Origin: ZC4RG19 sp017577565
GTDB taxonomy: Bacteria > Actinomycetota > Acidimicrobiia > Acidimicrobiales > VFJN01
Reading direction: 5' to 3'
NCBI GenBank assembly: GCA_047459075.1
Contig: VSCH01000010.1
Span: 17,097-81,096 of the forward strand
DNA: 64,000 bases
The notes beneath the pieces were generated by a model. The model was given only the letters and a program-made list of their open reading frames with translations, did not search any database and was not told the DNA's origin. Below are positions 20,047 to 28,230 of the stretch, one piece after another. Position 1 is the stretch's first letter; the number at the start of each line of letters is the position of its first letter. The translations under genes were made by a program, and so were the position numbers.

Positions 20047-21372
20047 GTGTTCGCCCACGCCGCCGGGGCGGCCGCGATCGACGCGCCCGTGTGGCTGGTG
20101 GCGTACGGGGCGGGCGTGGTGGTGCTGCTCGTCGCGGTCTCGCTGCGGTCCCGGCTCGTCGCCGGGACGCGCCCGCGCGGCCACCCGCGGGACCGGCCGC
20201 AGCCGGCCGGCCCCGGGCCCGGCGACGGTCCCGACCGGCACGACCGGCGGCCGGCGGCTCGGCGGGGGTGGCGGGCCGCCGGTCCGGCGCTCGGTGTGGG
20301 CGCCCTGGTGGTCGTGACCGTCGCCGCGCTGGCGGGCCCGCCCGCGCCCGGCGCCAACCTGGCGCCCCCCGCCGTGCTCGGCGTCGCGTGGGTCGGGCTC
20401 CCCCTCGCCTGCGTCGTCGCCGGCGACGTCGTGGGCTGGCTCGACCCGTTCGGCGCCCTGGCCCGGGCGCTCCCCGGTGGCCGACGGGCCCGGCCGGCCG
20501 CGGCCGCCGACCCCGGCACCGCCCCACCCCGGGGACCGGCGTGGACCGCCCCGGCGCTGCTCGCCGTGTGGGCCTGGTGGGGCCTCGCCCACCACGACGC
20601 CCGCGACCCCCGGGCGCTCGGCGCGCTCCTGCTCGCGCACACGGCCGGGGCGGTGGCGGGGGCCCGGCGGTGGGGGCCGGCCTGGCTGCGGCGGGGCGAG
20701 GTCCTCGGGGCGCTGAGCGCCGCCGCCCGCCGCCTGCGACGGGCCGAGCCGGACGGCGACGAGGCGCCCACGGCCGCACTGGTCGCCGTGGGGCTCGGCG
20801 CGCTGGCCTTCGACCTGTTCGGCGGCACCCGGGCCTGGGTCGACCTGGCCGGCACGGCCAGCGGCTGGGACCGCACCGCCGTGGCCACCGGGTGCCTGGC
20901 GGTCGCCGTGGCCGCGGCGGGGTTCGTCGTCGCCGCCACCCGCCGCCTCGCCGCCGTGTGCGCCGGGACGGCCGGCGCCGCCCCGCGGGCCGCGGGCGCC
21001 GCCACGCTGGCGTGGGCGGCCGTGGCCGCGGGCGTCCTCCTCGCCCACGGCCTGACGCTGCTGCTCGTCGAGGGCCAGCTGGCGCTCGCCCTCGCGTCCG
21101 ACCCGCTCGGCCGCGGCTGGGACCTGCTCGGCACGGCCCGGTGGACGATCGACCACAGCCCGCTCGCCCCCGGCTGGGCGGCGGCGATCCAGCTCGCGGC
21201 CGTCGTCGGCGGCGGCGGGGCCGGCGTCGCGCTGACCGCCCGGGCCCTCGACGCCGAGCGGGCCGGCGGGCTCGGCGCCGCCGCGGCGCTGCGGACGCTG
21301 TGGGCGACGGGCGCCGTGCTCGCCGCGACGACGGCCCTCGGCGCCGCGGTGCTGGCCGCGGACCTGGGGTAG
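20047..21372 (+). CDS. Multipass membrane protein resembling actinobacterial proteins annotated as fenitrothion hydrolase
   Basis: 441 aa with about ten hydrophobic helices. The opening (FAHAAGAAAIDAPVWLVAYG, then a helix) matches the pattern I know from a widespread actinobacterial membrane family labelled fenitrothion hydrolase; that label comes from one activity and is unlikely to describe the native role. Other features are W-rich helix ends (WAWWGLAHHD), GDVVGWLDPFGAL and a late DHSPLAPGWAA segment. A 47-residue membrane protein follows 32 bases later, then MFS and lipoprotein genes in the same direction, suggesting one transcription unit. Function unknown. Confidence 0.7.
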   Translation: MFAHAAGAAAIDAPVWLVAYGAGVVVLLVAVSLRSRLVAGTRPRGHPRDRPQPAGPGPGDGPDRHDRRPAARRGWRAAGPALGVGALVVVTVAALAGPPAPGANLAPPAVLGVAWVGLPLACVVAGDVVGWLDPFGALARALPGGRRARPAAAADPGTAPPRGPAWTAPALLAVWAWWGLAHHDARDPRALGALLLAHTAGAVAGARRWGPAWLRRGEVLGALSAAARRLRRAEPDGDEAPTAALVAVGLGALAFDLFGGTRAWVDLAGTASGWDRTAVATGCLAVAVAAAGFVVAATRRLAAVCAGTAGAAPRAAGAATLAWAAVAAGVLLAHGLTLLLVEGQLALALASDPLGRGWDLLGTARWTIDHSPLAPGWAAAIQLAAVVGGGGAGVALTARALDAERAGGLGAAAALRTLWATGAVLAATTALGAAVLAADLG

Positions 21373-21404
21373 CGGCCGGGCCCCGGGTCTGCCAGCCTGG
21401 ATCG

Positions 21405-21548
21405 GTGACCGCGGCGCTGCTCGCCCACCAGGGGGGTTGGGACGAGGTCCTCATGGTGCTCGTGCCGATCGGCATCTTCGCCCTGCTGCTGAAGGTGGCG
21501 AACAGCCGCGCCGGCGGGGCGGGCGACGACCGGCGCGACCGCCGGTAG
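21405..21548 (+). CDS. Small single-pass membrane protein
   Basis: 47 aa: VTAALLAHQGGWDEVLMVLV followed by the rest of one hydrophobic helix (PIGIFALLLKV) and a basic, polar tail (NSRAGGAGDDRRDRR). The AHQGGWDE opening is, as far as I recall, seen in short proteins next to the same multipass membrane family in other Actinobacteria, which supports it as a real partner gene. GTG start at 21405 with a weak purine stretch (GGAT) upstream. The next gene starts 9 bases after its stop. Confidence 0.6.
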   Translation: MTAALLAHQGGWDEVLMVLVPIGIFALLLKVANSRAGGAGDDRRDRR

Positions 21549-21557
21549 GGGTCGGGC

Positions 21558-23183
21558 GTGGCGCGCCTGACCGTCGACCACGAGCACGACGCGGCCACCC
21601 TGGACCGGCTGCTCGCGCCCCGCGACGACGTCGTCGCCGAGCGCCGGGTGGACGGCGGCGGCACCCTGGACGGCGGCGACCCGGGCGGGGGCGGCGCCGA
21701 CCCGGCACCCGACGGCGACCGCGGCGTCGTGGCCCGCTTCGCCCTGGCCCACGGCCCCTTCGCCCGCTACGAGCGCACGGTCGAGGTCGGTGGGGGCCGG
21801 ATCACCGAGCGGTTCGACTACTCCCTGCCGCCCGGCACCTGGCCGTTCCTCGTGAACCTGCCGATCCGGCTGGCGCTGCGGCGCCCGCCCCGCGGCGGCC
21901 GGCTCCCCTGGTGGTACCCGCCCCAGCGGCCCGACGCCCGGGCCGCCACCGTGCTCGGGCTGCTCGCCACCCTGTCGCTGGTCGTCGGCTACCACGGGAC
22001 GCTGCTGACCCAGACCATGACCTTCGCCGCCGACGAGTTCGGCGCGGACACGGCCGCCCAGGGCGACGCCTTCGCCGCGGTGCGGCTCGGCGGCATCCTC
22101 GCCGTGGCGCTGGGGGCGGCGGCCGACCGGCGGGGCCGCCGGCGCATCCTCACGCTCGCCCTGCTGGTGTCGGCGGCGGCGACCGTGGCCGGCGCGTTCG
22201 CGCCCAACCTGGCGGCGCTCGCCGCCACCCAGACGGTCAACCGGGGGGCGTGGGCCGCCTCGAGCATCATGCTCGGGGTCATCGCCGCCGAGGAGATGCC
22301 GGCCGGCGCCCGGGCCTACGCCGTGAGCCTGCTGTCCATGACCGGCGCCCTCGGCGCCGGCGTCGCCCTCTGGCTGCTCCCGCTGGCCGACCTCGGCCCC
22401 CGGACCTGGCGCCTGCTCTACCTGCTGCCCCTGCTCTTCGTGCCGGTGATCCTCCGCTTCGGCCGGCTGGTGCCCGAGAGCCGGCGCTTCGTGCGGCCCC
22501 ACCGCGACCTGCCGCTCACCGGCCACCGCGGGCGCCTGGCGCTGCTCGTCGGGGCCACCTTCCTGCTCAACGTGTTCACCGCCCCGGAGTCGCAGTTCCG
22601 GAACGAGTTCCTGCGGGACGACCGGGGGATGTCGGCGGCGATGATCTCGCTGTTCGTCGTCGTCACCACGACGCCCGGCTCGATCGGCATCGTCGTCGGC
22701 GGGCGGCTCGCCGACGTGCGGGGCCGGCGGGTCGTCGCCGCCACCGCCGTGTCGGTCGGCGCGGTGCTGCTGGCCGCCTCGTTCGCGACCGCCGGCGGGG
22801 CGATGTGGGCCACGGCCCTGGTCGGCGGCATCTTCCTCGGCGCCCTCGTGCCGAGCTACGGCACCTACAGCGCCGAGCTCTTCCCCACCTCGCTGCGGGG
22901 CCGGGTCGGGGGCATCACGAGCATGTGCGCGATGGCGGGCAGCGTCACCGGCCTGGTCGCGGCCGGCCGCCTGCGGGACGCCGTCGGCTCGTTCGGGACG
23001 ACGATGGGGATCCTGGTCGCCGCGCCGCTGGCCATGGCCCTCGTCGTGCTCCTGCTGTTCCCCGAGACCGCCCGCCGGGAGCTGGAGGACCTCAACCCCG
23101 AGGACCGGACCGGCGCGACCGGCACGGCGCACCCCGGCGACGCCGGGACCCCCACGCCACCGCCGTCGGTCGCCGCCGGTTAG
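21558..23183 (+). CDS. MFS transporter with an extra N-terminal domain
   Basis: 541 aa. Residues 1-130 are soluble and beta-rich (VVARFALAHGPFARYERTVEV, ITERFDYSLPPGTWPFLVNL), ending in PWWYPP just before helix 1. The remaining 410 residues are a typical 12-helix major facilitator with motif A (GAAADRRGRRRIL) and its repeat in the second half (GGRLADVRGRRVV). The N-terminal domain could be a lipid- or ligand-binding regulator of the carrier; this is inference. GTG start at 21558, 9 bases after the small membrane protein. Substrate unknown. Confidence 0.82.
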   Translation: MARLTVDHEHDAATLDRLLAPRDDVVAERRVDGGGTLDGGDPGGGGADPAPDGDRGVVARFALAHGPFARYERTVEVGGGRITERFDYSLPPGTWPFLVNLPIRLALRRPPRGGRLPWWYPPQRPDARAATVLGLLATLSLVVGYHGTLLTQTMTFAADEFGADTAAQGDAFAAVRLGGILAVALGAAADRRGRRRILTLALLVSAAATVAGAFAPNLAALAATQTVNRGAWAASSIMLGVIAAEEMPAGARAYAVSLLSMTGALGAGVALWLLPLADLGPRTWRLLYLLPLLFVPVILRFGRLVPESRRFVRPHRDLPLTGHRGRLALLVGATFLLNVFTAPESQFRNEFLRDDRGMSAAMISLFVVVTTTPGSIGIVVGGRLADVRGRRVVAATAVSVGAVLLAASFATAGGAMWATALVGGIFLGALVPSYGTYSAELFPTSLRGRVGGITSMCAMAGSVTGLVAAGRLRDAVGSFGTTMGILVAAPLAMALVVLLLFPETARRELEDLNPEDRTGATGTAHPGDAGTPTPPPSVAAG

Positions 23184-23186
23184 CAT
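23181..23186 (+). promoter_or_regulatory. -10 box for the L,D-transpeptidase-like gene (leaderless)
   Basis: TAGCAT overlaps the stop codon of the MFS gene and lies eight bases before the ATG at 23195, giving this gene a promoter inside the unit. Confidence 0.4.
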
Positions 23187-23194
23187 CGCCCGCC

Positions 23195-23968
23195 ATGACC
23201 CGCACCAGGCCGGGGCTGGCCGGTGCGCTGCTGGTGCTGCTGCTCGCGCTCGCGTGCTCGGGTGGCGACGATCCCGACATCGCGGTGCCGGGCGAGCGCG
23301 CCGGGGCGCCCGAGGACGCCGGGGAGGACGCCGACGACCCGGCCGTCGACCCGTTGCTGGGCGAGACGTTCCACGTCGCCCAGGCGGTCGACGACACGCT
23401 GGTGGTCCGGGAGGCCGCCCAGGAGACCAGCGACGAGCTCGTCACGCTGTCGGCGGCCGACGAACCGAGCGGCCTGATCGTCTGCCTGGTCGAGCAGCAG
23501 ATCGGCGACTGGCTGCAGGTGCGGCTGCCCACCGGCCCACCCGACCGCACGGGCTGGGTCGCCCGCGACGACGTGACGCTCAGCCGCCACCGGTTCCACA
23601 TCGAGGTGTCGCTCGGCGAGCGCACGCTCACCCTCTACACGGGCGAGATCGAGGCGCTGTCGGTGCCGGTCGCGGTCGGGCCCGACGCGCCCGGGGCGGG
23701 CGAGGTCCGCTACATCAAGGAGCTCGTGCAGGTCCCCGCCCAGGCCCCGACCTACGGCCGGTTCGCCTACGGGCTGTCGGGGTCGACCACGACGCTCGAG
23801 GCGCTGACGGCCGGCGAGGGCGTCGTCGCCATCCACGGCACGCCCGACGAGTCGCGGCTGGGCGGCGCGGTCGACCGGGGCGCCGTCGCGGTGGGCGACG
23901 ACATCCTCACCCGCTTCGTCGAGACCATCGGCCTGCCCCTCGGCACCCCGGTGCGGTTCGTCGAGTAG
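23195..23968 (+). CDS. Lipoprotein with SH3-like and degenerate YkuD (L,D-transpeptidase-like) domain
   Basis: 257 aa. A signal sequence with a weak lipobox (LLALAC21) suggests attachment to the outer face of the membrane. An acidic linker is followed by an SH3b-like region (about 58-128, GDWLQVRLP, GWVARDDV) and a YkuD-like fold (132-257: HIEVSLGERTLTLYTGE, VAIHGT). In active enzymes IHGT is followed by SHGC with the catalytic His and Cys. Here the corresponding stretch is D227-R-G-A230, so both are missing. The protein is probably a non-catalytic peptidoglycan-binding or structural relative. ATG at 23195. Confidence 0.8.
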   Translation: MTRTRPGLAGALLVLLLALACSGGDDPDIAVPGERAGAPEDAGEDADDPAVDPLLGETFHVAQAVDDTLVVREAAQETSDELVTLSAADEPSGLIVCLVEQQIGDWLQVRLPTGPPDRTGWVARDDVTLSRHRFHIEVSLGERTLTLYTGEIEALSVPVAVGPDAPGAGEVRYIKELVQVPAQAPTYGRFAYGLSGSTTTLEALTAGEGVVAIHGTPDESRLGGAVDRGAVAVGDDILTRFVETIGLPLGTPVRFVE

Positions 23969-23981
23969 CGACCGCCCGCCG

Positions 23982-24539
23982 CTACAGCGACGCCAGCCAG
24001 TCGCGCACCGCGGCGGCGACCTGCTCGTCCGCGCCCTTCAGCTCGTGCCGGGCGCCCTCGACCCACACGTGGGTGACGGGGCCGGGGATGGCGGCGGTGT
24101 GGGCCTCCAGCTCCTCGGGCGAGCCGAACGGGTCGCGGGTCCCGGAGACGAACAGGCACGGGACCTCGATGGCCGGGAAGTGGTCGACCCGCAGCCGCTC
24201 CGGCTTGCCCGGTGGGTGCAGGGGGTAGGCGACGAGGACCAGCCCGGCGGCCGGCAGCCCCTCGGCGACCGCCAGCGAGCACATGCGCCCGCCCATCGAC
24301 CGCCCGCCCAGCGCGACCCGCTCCGGCGGCAGGCCCGTGCGCTCGGCCAGGGCGGCCGCCTCCTCCCGCACGCAGGCGACGAGCTTCGCCGGCCGGTCGG
24401 GCGCCCGGCGCCCCTCGCGCCGGTAGGGGAAGTCGGCCCGGGCGACGGGGAGGTCGACGGCCTCCTCGATGGCGACGAGCGAGGGGTGGTCGGCCCCCGT
24501 GCCCGCGCCGGGGAACAGCAGCAGCGCGCCCGCGGTCAC
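23982..24539 (-). CDS. Alpha/beta hydrolase (KANL3/Tex30-type)
   Basis: 185 aa, a short alpha/beta-hydrolase domain. The nucleophile is S81 in GGRSMGGRM, the acid D136 in VSGTRDPFG and the histidine H165 in EGARHELKG. The start of the fold, LLFPGAGTGADHPS, provides the oxyanion loop. Length and motif spacing match the family of small hydrolases related to dienelactone hydrolase. Substrate unknown. GTG start at 24539, 7 bases after the stop of the J-domain gene, so they form a pair. Confidence 0.88.
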   Translation of the reverse strand: MTAGALLLFPGAGTGADHPSLVAIEEAVDLPVARADFPYRREGRRAPDRPAKLVACVREEAAALAERTGLPPERVALGGRSMGGRMCSLAVAEGLPAAGLVLVAYPLHPPGKPERLRVDHFPAIEVPCLFVSGTRDPFGSPEELEAHTAAIPGPVTHVWVEGARHELKGADEQVAAAVRDWLASL

Positions 24540-24546
24540 GGCCCGG

Positions 24547-25248
24547 TCACCCGGCCAGCAGGATGCGGCGGGCCTCGCTCAGCTCGGCGAGGCGGTCGGC
24601 GGCGGTGGCCCGGTCGCCCCCGTGGTCGGGGTGGGCGGCCCGCACCAGCGCCCGGAACCGGCGCTGCACCTCGCCCCGGGCCGGCCGGCGGCCGCCCTCC
24701 AGCCCGAGGACCGACAGCGCCCAGCCGACCGGGTCGCGGTGGGCCGCCAGCGACCAGGGCTGGGTGCGGGACACACCCGACAGGTGGGCGACGAGCGACC
24801 CGTCGATGTCGCCCGTCCACCGCATGGCCTTGCGGATGGCGGCCATGACGACGCTGCGGGGCCCGAGGGGGAGGCCACCCGCGGCGTAGACGGCGGCCAG
24901 GATGTGGTGCGCGGGCGAGCCCTTGTCGTCGATCTCGAACCGGACGTCCTCGCCCTCGCCCCACAGCAGGTGGACGCTGCGCTGCAACCCCACCCGATCG
25001 GTCTGGAGCCGGTGGCGCAGCCGGGGCTGGGGGATGCGGTAGCCGGCCTCGAGCTGGCGGGTGAGGCGGTCGAGGTCGTCGAACAGCTCGGGGTCGAGCA
25101 GCGCGATGTAGGCGGCGACGACCCCGCCGAGCAGGATGCCGCCGAACCCGGGGGCGGGCGAGACGGGCAGGTCGCGCTCGCCGAGGGCCAGCCGGCGCGT
25201 GGGGGCGATGGCCCGGGAGTGGAAGACCTCGAGGCGAGCGAGGATCAC
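24547..25248 (-). CDS. Protein with C-terminal J-domain
   Basis: 233 aa. The last 65 residues resemble a J-domain with the HPD motif at 206-208 (RAAHPDHGGD) that would stimulate DnaK ATPase. Placement of the J-domain at the C-terminus is the reverse of DnaJ. The first 165 residues (AYIALLDPELFDDLDRLTRQ, VHLLWGEGEDVRFEID, ILAAVYAAGGL) match no family I recognise and presumably bind a client. GTG start at 25248, 6 nt after TAGGCT. It pairs with the hydrolase gene downstream. Confidence 0.75.
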   Translation of the reverse strand: MILARLEVFHSRAIAPTRRLALGERDLPVSPAPGFGGILLGGVVAAYIALLDPELFDDLDRLTRQLEAGYRIPQPRLRHRLQTDRVGLQRSVHLLWGEGEDVRFEIDDKGSPAHHILAAVYAAGGLPLGPRSVVMAAIRKAMRWTGDIDGSLVAHLSGVSRTQPWSLAAHRDPVGWALSVLGLEGGRRPARGEVQRRFRALVRAAHPDHGGDRATAADRLAELSEARRILLAG

Positions 25249-25254
25249 CCGAGC

Positions 25255-25260
25255 AGCCTA
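25255..25260 (-). promoter_or_regulatory. -10 box for the J-domain gene (leaderless)
   Basis: TAGGCT, six bases before the GTG at 25248, in the 49-base gap after the acidic protein gene. Confidence 0.4.
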
Positions 25261-25297
25261 ACGGCGGCGCCCGGCGGCGATCCCGCCCGGCCGGGGC

Positions 25298-25846
25298 TCA
25301 GACGTAGGGGCGCAGGGCGCTGCGCAGCTCGTCCGCCCGGGCCGTCACCGCCTCCTCGTCGACGGTGTCGGCCAGCAGCAGGTCGCGCAGCGCCGTGAAC
25401 CGCTCGCACACCGGCCGCCAGTCGTCGACGTCGAGCCCGTAGGGCGGGCACTCGGGGTCGAGGTCGCCGACCTCGTCGAGGACGGTCGTGACCCCGTCGG
25501 GGTCCTGCGGGTCGCGGCGCAGCCGGTCGGCGGCCACGAACACGTCGCCCAGCAGCTCGGCGTCGACCGCGCCGGTCGTCGGCTCGTCGCCGACCAGCTC
25601 GTCGACCAGGGCGTCGACCGCCTCCTCGTCGTCCTCGTCGACGAACAGCTCGTCGCCGTCCCAGGCGTAGGGGATGCCGGCGGCCGCCAGGCGCTCCTCC
25701 AGGACCGCGACCGCCTCGTCGTCCCACTCGCCGAGGTCGTAGGCGACCTGGTCGCGCTCGGCGTCGAACGGCTCGCCGGGCAGGCCGGAGAGCGAGATCC
25801 CCTGGTCGTCGCCGTCGTCGTCGTAGGGGTCGGAGACCTGCCCCAC
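25298..25846 (-). CDS. Acidic protein of unknown function
   Basis: 182 aa, strongly acidic (many Asp/Glu, few Lys). A central segment (AVAVLEERLAAAGIPYAWDG, DELFVDEDDEEAVDALVDEL) has the strand-helix-strand pattern of DUF2007-like domains, which are thought to sense or bind small ligands; this resemblance is only by eye. The C-terminal half is helical (LGDVFVAADRLRRDP ... LRSALRPYV). GTG at 25846 was chosen because upstream sequence runs into the glpX promoter. It is divergent from glpX with only 36 bases between them, so the two promoters must overlap. Confidence 0.6.
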   Translation of the reverse strand: MGQVSDPYDDDGDDQGISLSGLPGEPFDAERDQVAYDLGEWDDEAVAVLEERLAAAGIPYAWDGDELFVDEDDEEAVDALVDELVGDEPTTGAVDAELLGDVFVAADRLRRDPQDPDGVTTVLDEVGDLDPECPPYGLDVDDWRPVCERFTALRDLLLADTVDEEAVTARADELRSALRPYV

Positions 25847-25870
25847 GGGAGGCCATTCAAGCAGGGCGAG

Positions 25871-25876
25871 TATGGT
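25871..25876 (+). promoter_or_regulatory. -10 box for glpX (leaderless)
   Basis: TATGGT, six bases before the ATG at 25883; one of the best -10 matches in the window. Confidence 0.45.
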
Positions 25877-25882
25877 CGCCGC

Positions 25883-26875
25883 ATGGTCGAGAAGCAGCCA
25901 CCGGACCGCAACCTGGCCCTCGAGCTCGTGCGCGTCACCGAGGCGGCCGCCCTGGCCGCGGCACGCTGGATGGGCCGGGGCGACAAGAACGGCGCCGACC
26001 AGGCCGCGGTCGACGCCATGCGCATCGTCCTGGAGACGGTCCCGATGGACGGCGTCGTCGTCATCGGCGAGGGCGAGAAGGACGAGGCGCCGATGCTCTA
26101 CAACGGCGAGCGCATCGGCGACGGCAGCCCGACCCTCACCGACATCGCCGTCGACCCGATCGACGGCACGACGCTGACCGCCCTCGGGCGGGGCAACGCC
26201 ATCTCGGTCATCGCCGTGTCCGAGCGGGGCACGATGTTCGATCCCGGCCCCTGCGTCTACATGGAGAAGATCGCCGTGGGGCCGGAGGGGGTCGGCGTCA
26301 TCGACATCGAGCGGTCGCCCTCCGAGAACATCGCCGCGCTGGCCGAGGCCAAGGGCACCTCGCCGCGCGACATCACGGCGGTCATCCTCGACCGCGACCG
26401 CCACGCCGACCTCATCGCCGAGGTGCGCTCGACCGGGGCCCGCATCCGGCTCATCCCCGACGGCGACGTCGCCGGCGCCATCTCGACGGCGTGGCCCGAC
26501 TCCGGCGCCGACATCCTCTTCGGCATCGGCGGCACGCCCGAGGGCGTCATCGCCGCCGCCGCGCTCAAGTGCATGGGCGGCGAGCTGCAGGGCAAGCTCT
26601 GGCCCCGCAACGACGAGGAGCGGCGGGCGGCGATCGACGCCGGCTACGACCTCGACAAGGTCATCCGCACCGACGACCTGGTCGGCGGGGACAACTGCTT
26701 CTTCGCCGCCACCGGCATCACCGACGGCGAGCTGCTCCGGGGCGTGCGCTTCACCCGGCAGGGGGCCAGCACCCAGTCGCTGGTCATGCGGTCGAAGTCG
26801 GGCACCGTCCGGCTCGTCAACGCCCAGCACCAGCTCTCGAAGCTGGCCCGCTTCTCGGCGATCGACTTCGCCTGA
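25883..26875 (+). CDS. glpX: Class II fructose-1,6-bisphosphatase
   Basis: 330 aa. It hydrolyses fructose-1,6-bisphosphate to fructose-6-phosphate in gluconeogenesis. The phosphatase core is recognised by GEGEKDEAP (62-70), the metal and phosphate motif D91-P-I-D94-G-T-T and the later FGIGGTPEGVIAAAALKCMGG. Length equals that of mycobacterial GlpX (about 328). In most Actinobacteria this is the only FBPase, so it is probably essential for growth on fatty acids. The nearby acyl-CoA genes would make gluconeogenesis relevant. Confidence 0.96.
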   Translation: MVEKQPPDRNLALELVRVTEAAALAAARWMGRGDKNGADQAAVDAMRIVLETVPMDGVVVIGEGEKDEAPMLYNGERIGDGSPTLTDIAVDPIDGTTLTALGRGNAISVIAVSERGTMFDPGPCVYMEKIAVGPEGVGVIDIERSPSENIAALAEAKGTSPRDITAVILDRDRHADLIAEVRSTGARIRLIPDGDVAGAISTAWPDSGADILFGIGGTPEGVIAAAALKCMGGELQGKLWPRNDEERRAAIDAGYDLDKVIRTDDLVGGDNCFFAATGITDGELLRGVRFTRQGASTQSLVMRSKSGTVRLVNAQHQLSKLARFSAIDFA

Positions 26876-26890
26876 CCGCGCCCGCCCGGG

Positions 26891-27670
26891 TCAGACGCGG
26901 CGGGCGACCCGGGCCGCGATCCGGCGCTTCAGGCCGCGGGGCACCGGGCCGGCCGCCGCGACCAGCACCTTGTTGAGGACGCCCGGCACGCACCAGGGGC
27001 GGCCCGCCCGGGCGGCGGCCAGCGCCCGGGCGGCGACGTCCTCGGCCGACATCCAGGCGACGTCCGGCACAGGACGGCCGCCCACGCCCGCCCGCTCGTG
27101 GAACTCGGTGCGGGTGAAGCCGGGCAGGACGGTCGTCAGCGTGACGCCGGTGCCCTCCAGCTCGCCGGCCACCGACTCGCCGAAGCTGGCGACGAACGCC
27201 TTGGTCGCCCCGTAGGTGGCGTTGCCCGGCGTGGCCTGCAGCCCGGCGACGGACGAGACGTTGAGGATCGCCCCGGTCCCCCGGGCGGTCATCGCCCGCA
27301 CGGCGGCATGGGTGAGGCGCACGACGGCGGTGACGTTGACCGCGATCTCCTCCAGCTCGGTCTCGACGTCGAGCTCGGCGAGGTCGCCGTAGGTGCCGAA
27401 CCCGGCGTTGTTCACGAGCAGGTCGATCGGGTGGTCGGTCGCCGCCACCCGCGCCGCCACCGCCTCGAGGTCGTCGCGGCGGGCCAGGTCGGCGGGCAGC
27501 ACCTCGACCCCGACCGTGGGGTGGGCCTCCCCCAGCTCGGCGGCCAGCGCCTCGAGCCGGGCCCGGTCGCGGGCCACGAGCACCACATCGCTGCCCTCGG
27601 CGGCGAGCTGGCGCACCATCGCCCGCCCGATGCCCGACGACGCCCCCGTGACGAGCGCGGTGTGGGTCAT
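26891..27670 (-). CDS. Short-chain dehydrogenase/reductase
   Basis: 259 aa classical SDR. The NAD(P) motif is TGASSGIG (8-15), NNAG is at 87-90 and the catalytic residues are S140, Y153 and K157 (NVSS ... YGATK). The C-terminal region (VLPGFTRTEFHERAG, AARALAAARAGRPWCVPG) is typical of DltE-like oxidoreductases of broad, unknown specificity. The ATG at 27670 lies 8 nt after TAGGCT, and that hexamer overlaps the stop codon of the upstream ligase-like gene. Confidence 0.92.
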   Translation of the reverse strand: MTHTALVTGASSGIGRAMVRQLAAEGSDVVLVARDRARLEALAAELGEAHPTVGVEVLPADLARRDDLEAVAARVAATDHPIDLLVNNAGFGTYGDLAELDVETELEEIAVNVTAVVRLTHAAVRAMTARGTGAILNVSSVAGLQATPGNATYGATKAFVASFGESVAGELEGTGVTLTTVLPGFTRTEFHERAGVGGRPVPDVAWMSAEDVAARALAAARAGRPWCVPGVLNKVLVAAAGPVPRGLKRRIAARVARRV

Positions 27671-27678
27671 GGCCGGCG

Positions 27679-27684
27679 AGCCTA
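27679..27684 (-). promoter_or_regulatory. -10 box for the SDR gene (leaderless)
   Basis: TAGGCT; its first three bases are the TAG stop codon of the 2'-5' RNA ligase-like gene. The ATG follows after eight bases. Confidence 0.4.
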
Positions 27685-28215
27685 GACGGGCCGCGCCCGG
27701 CGGCTGAGGGGTGCGTCGGCGATGGGCCGCCACACCCGGTCGCGCCCCTCCTCCAGCAGGTGGACCGCCTCGATCCGCACGTCGACGACGTAGTCGGCCA
27801 GGGCGGTGACGGCCGCCCGGATGCGGTCGGGGTCGAGCTCGTCGGCGACCGTGACGTGGGGGACGAACGGGTGGGCGAGCGACCGCTCCAGCGGCGGGAC
27901 GAACACCCGCGCCCGCAGCTCGGCCAGCCCGCCGAGGGCGCCGTCGACCGCCAGGTAGACGACGGGGTTGACCGGGTGGAACGTGGCCGCCGGCCCCAGC
28001 CGCAGGTCGAGGGGCGGCACGGCCCGGGCGGCCTGCCGCAGCACGTCCAGGGCCGCGCCGACGTCGTCCTCCCGCACGTTCACCGGGGGCACGAGCGTGA
28101 GGTGGGGCGGGATGCGGCGGCGCGACGGGTCGCCCAGCGCCCGGCGCAGGCCGTCGACCTCGACGGCCACCGGCGGCGGCACGAGCAGGGCGACCCCGAG
28201 GCGGCGGCGCGGCAC
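27682..28215 (-). CDS. 2'-5' RNA ligase / cyclic phosphodiesterase-like protein (LigT family)
   Basis: 177 aa with the two HxTx motifs of the 2H phosphoesterase superfamily: H38-L-T40 (PPHLTLVPP) and H120-V-T122 (VPHVTVADE). These residues act in cyclic phosphodiester hydrolysis or 2'-5' ligation. Length matches ThpR/LigT proteins. The physiological substrate in Actinobacteria is not known. GTG start at 28215; no good ribosome binding site. Followed by the SDR gene on the same strand. Confidence 0.85.
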   Translation of the reverse strand: MPRRRLGVALLVPPPVAVEVDGLRRALGDPSRRRIPPHLTLVPPVNVREDDVGAALDVLRQAARAVPPLDLRLGPAATFHPVNPVVYLAVDGALGGLAELRARVFVPPLERSLAHPFVPHVTVADELDPDRIRAAVTALADYVVDVRIEAVHLLEEGRDRVWRPIADAPLSRRARPV

Positions 28216-28230
28216 GGATGACCCGTTCCC

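Noticed and set aside
14246..23186. Minus-strand open frames of 1171 and 1499 codons (14246-17761, 18687-23186)
   Set aside because: Only their ends hold real genes (DUF4328 start, meaB). The remainder lies antisense to glgP and to the 20047-23183 genes and is compositionally random.
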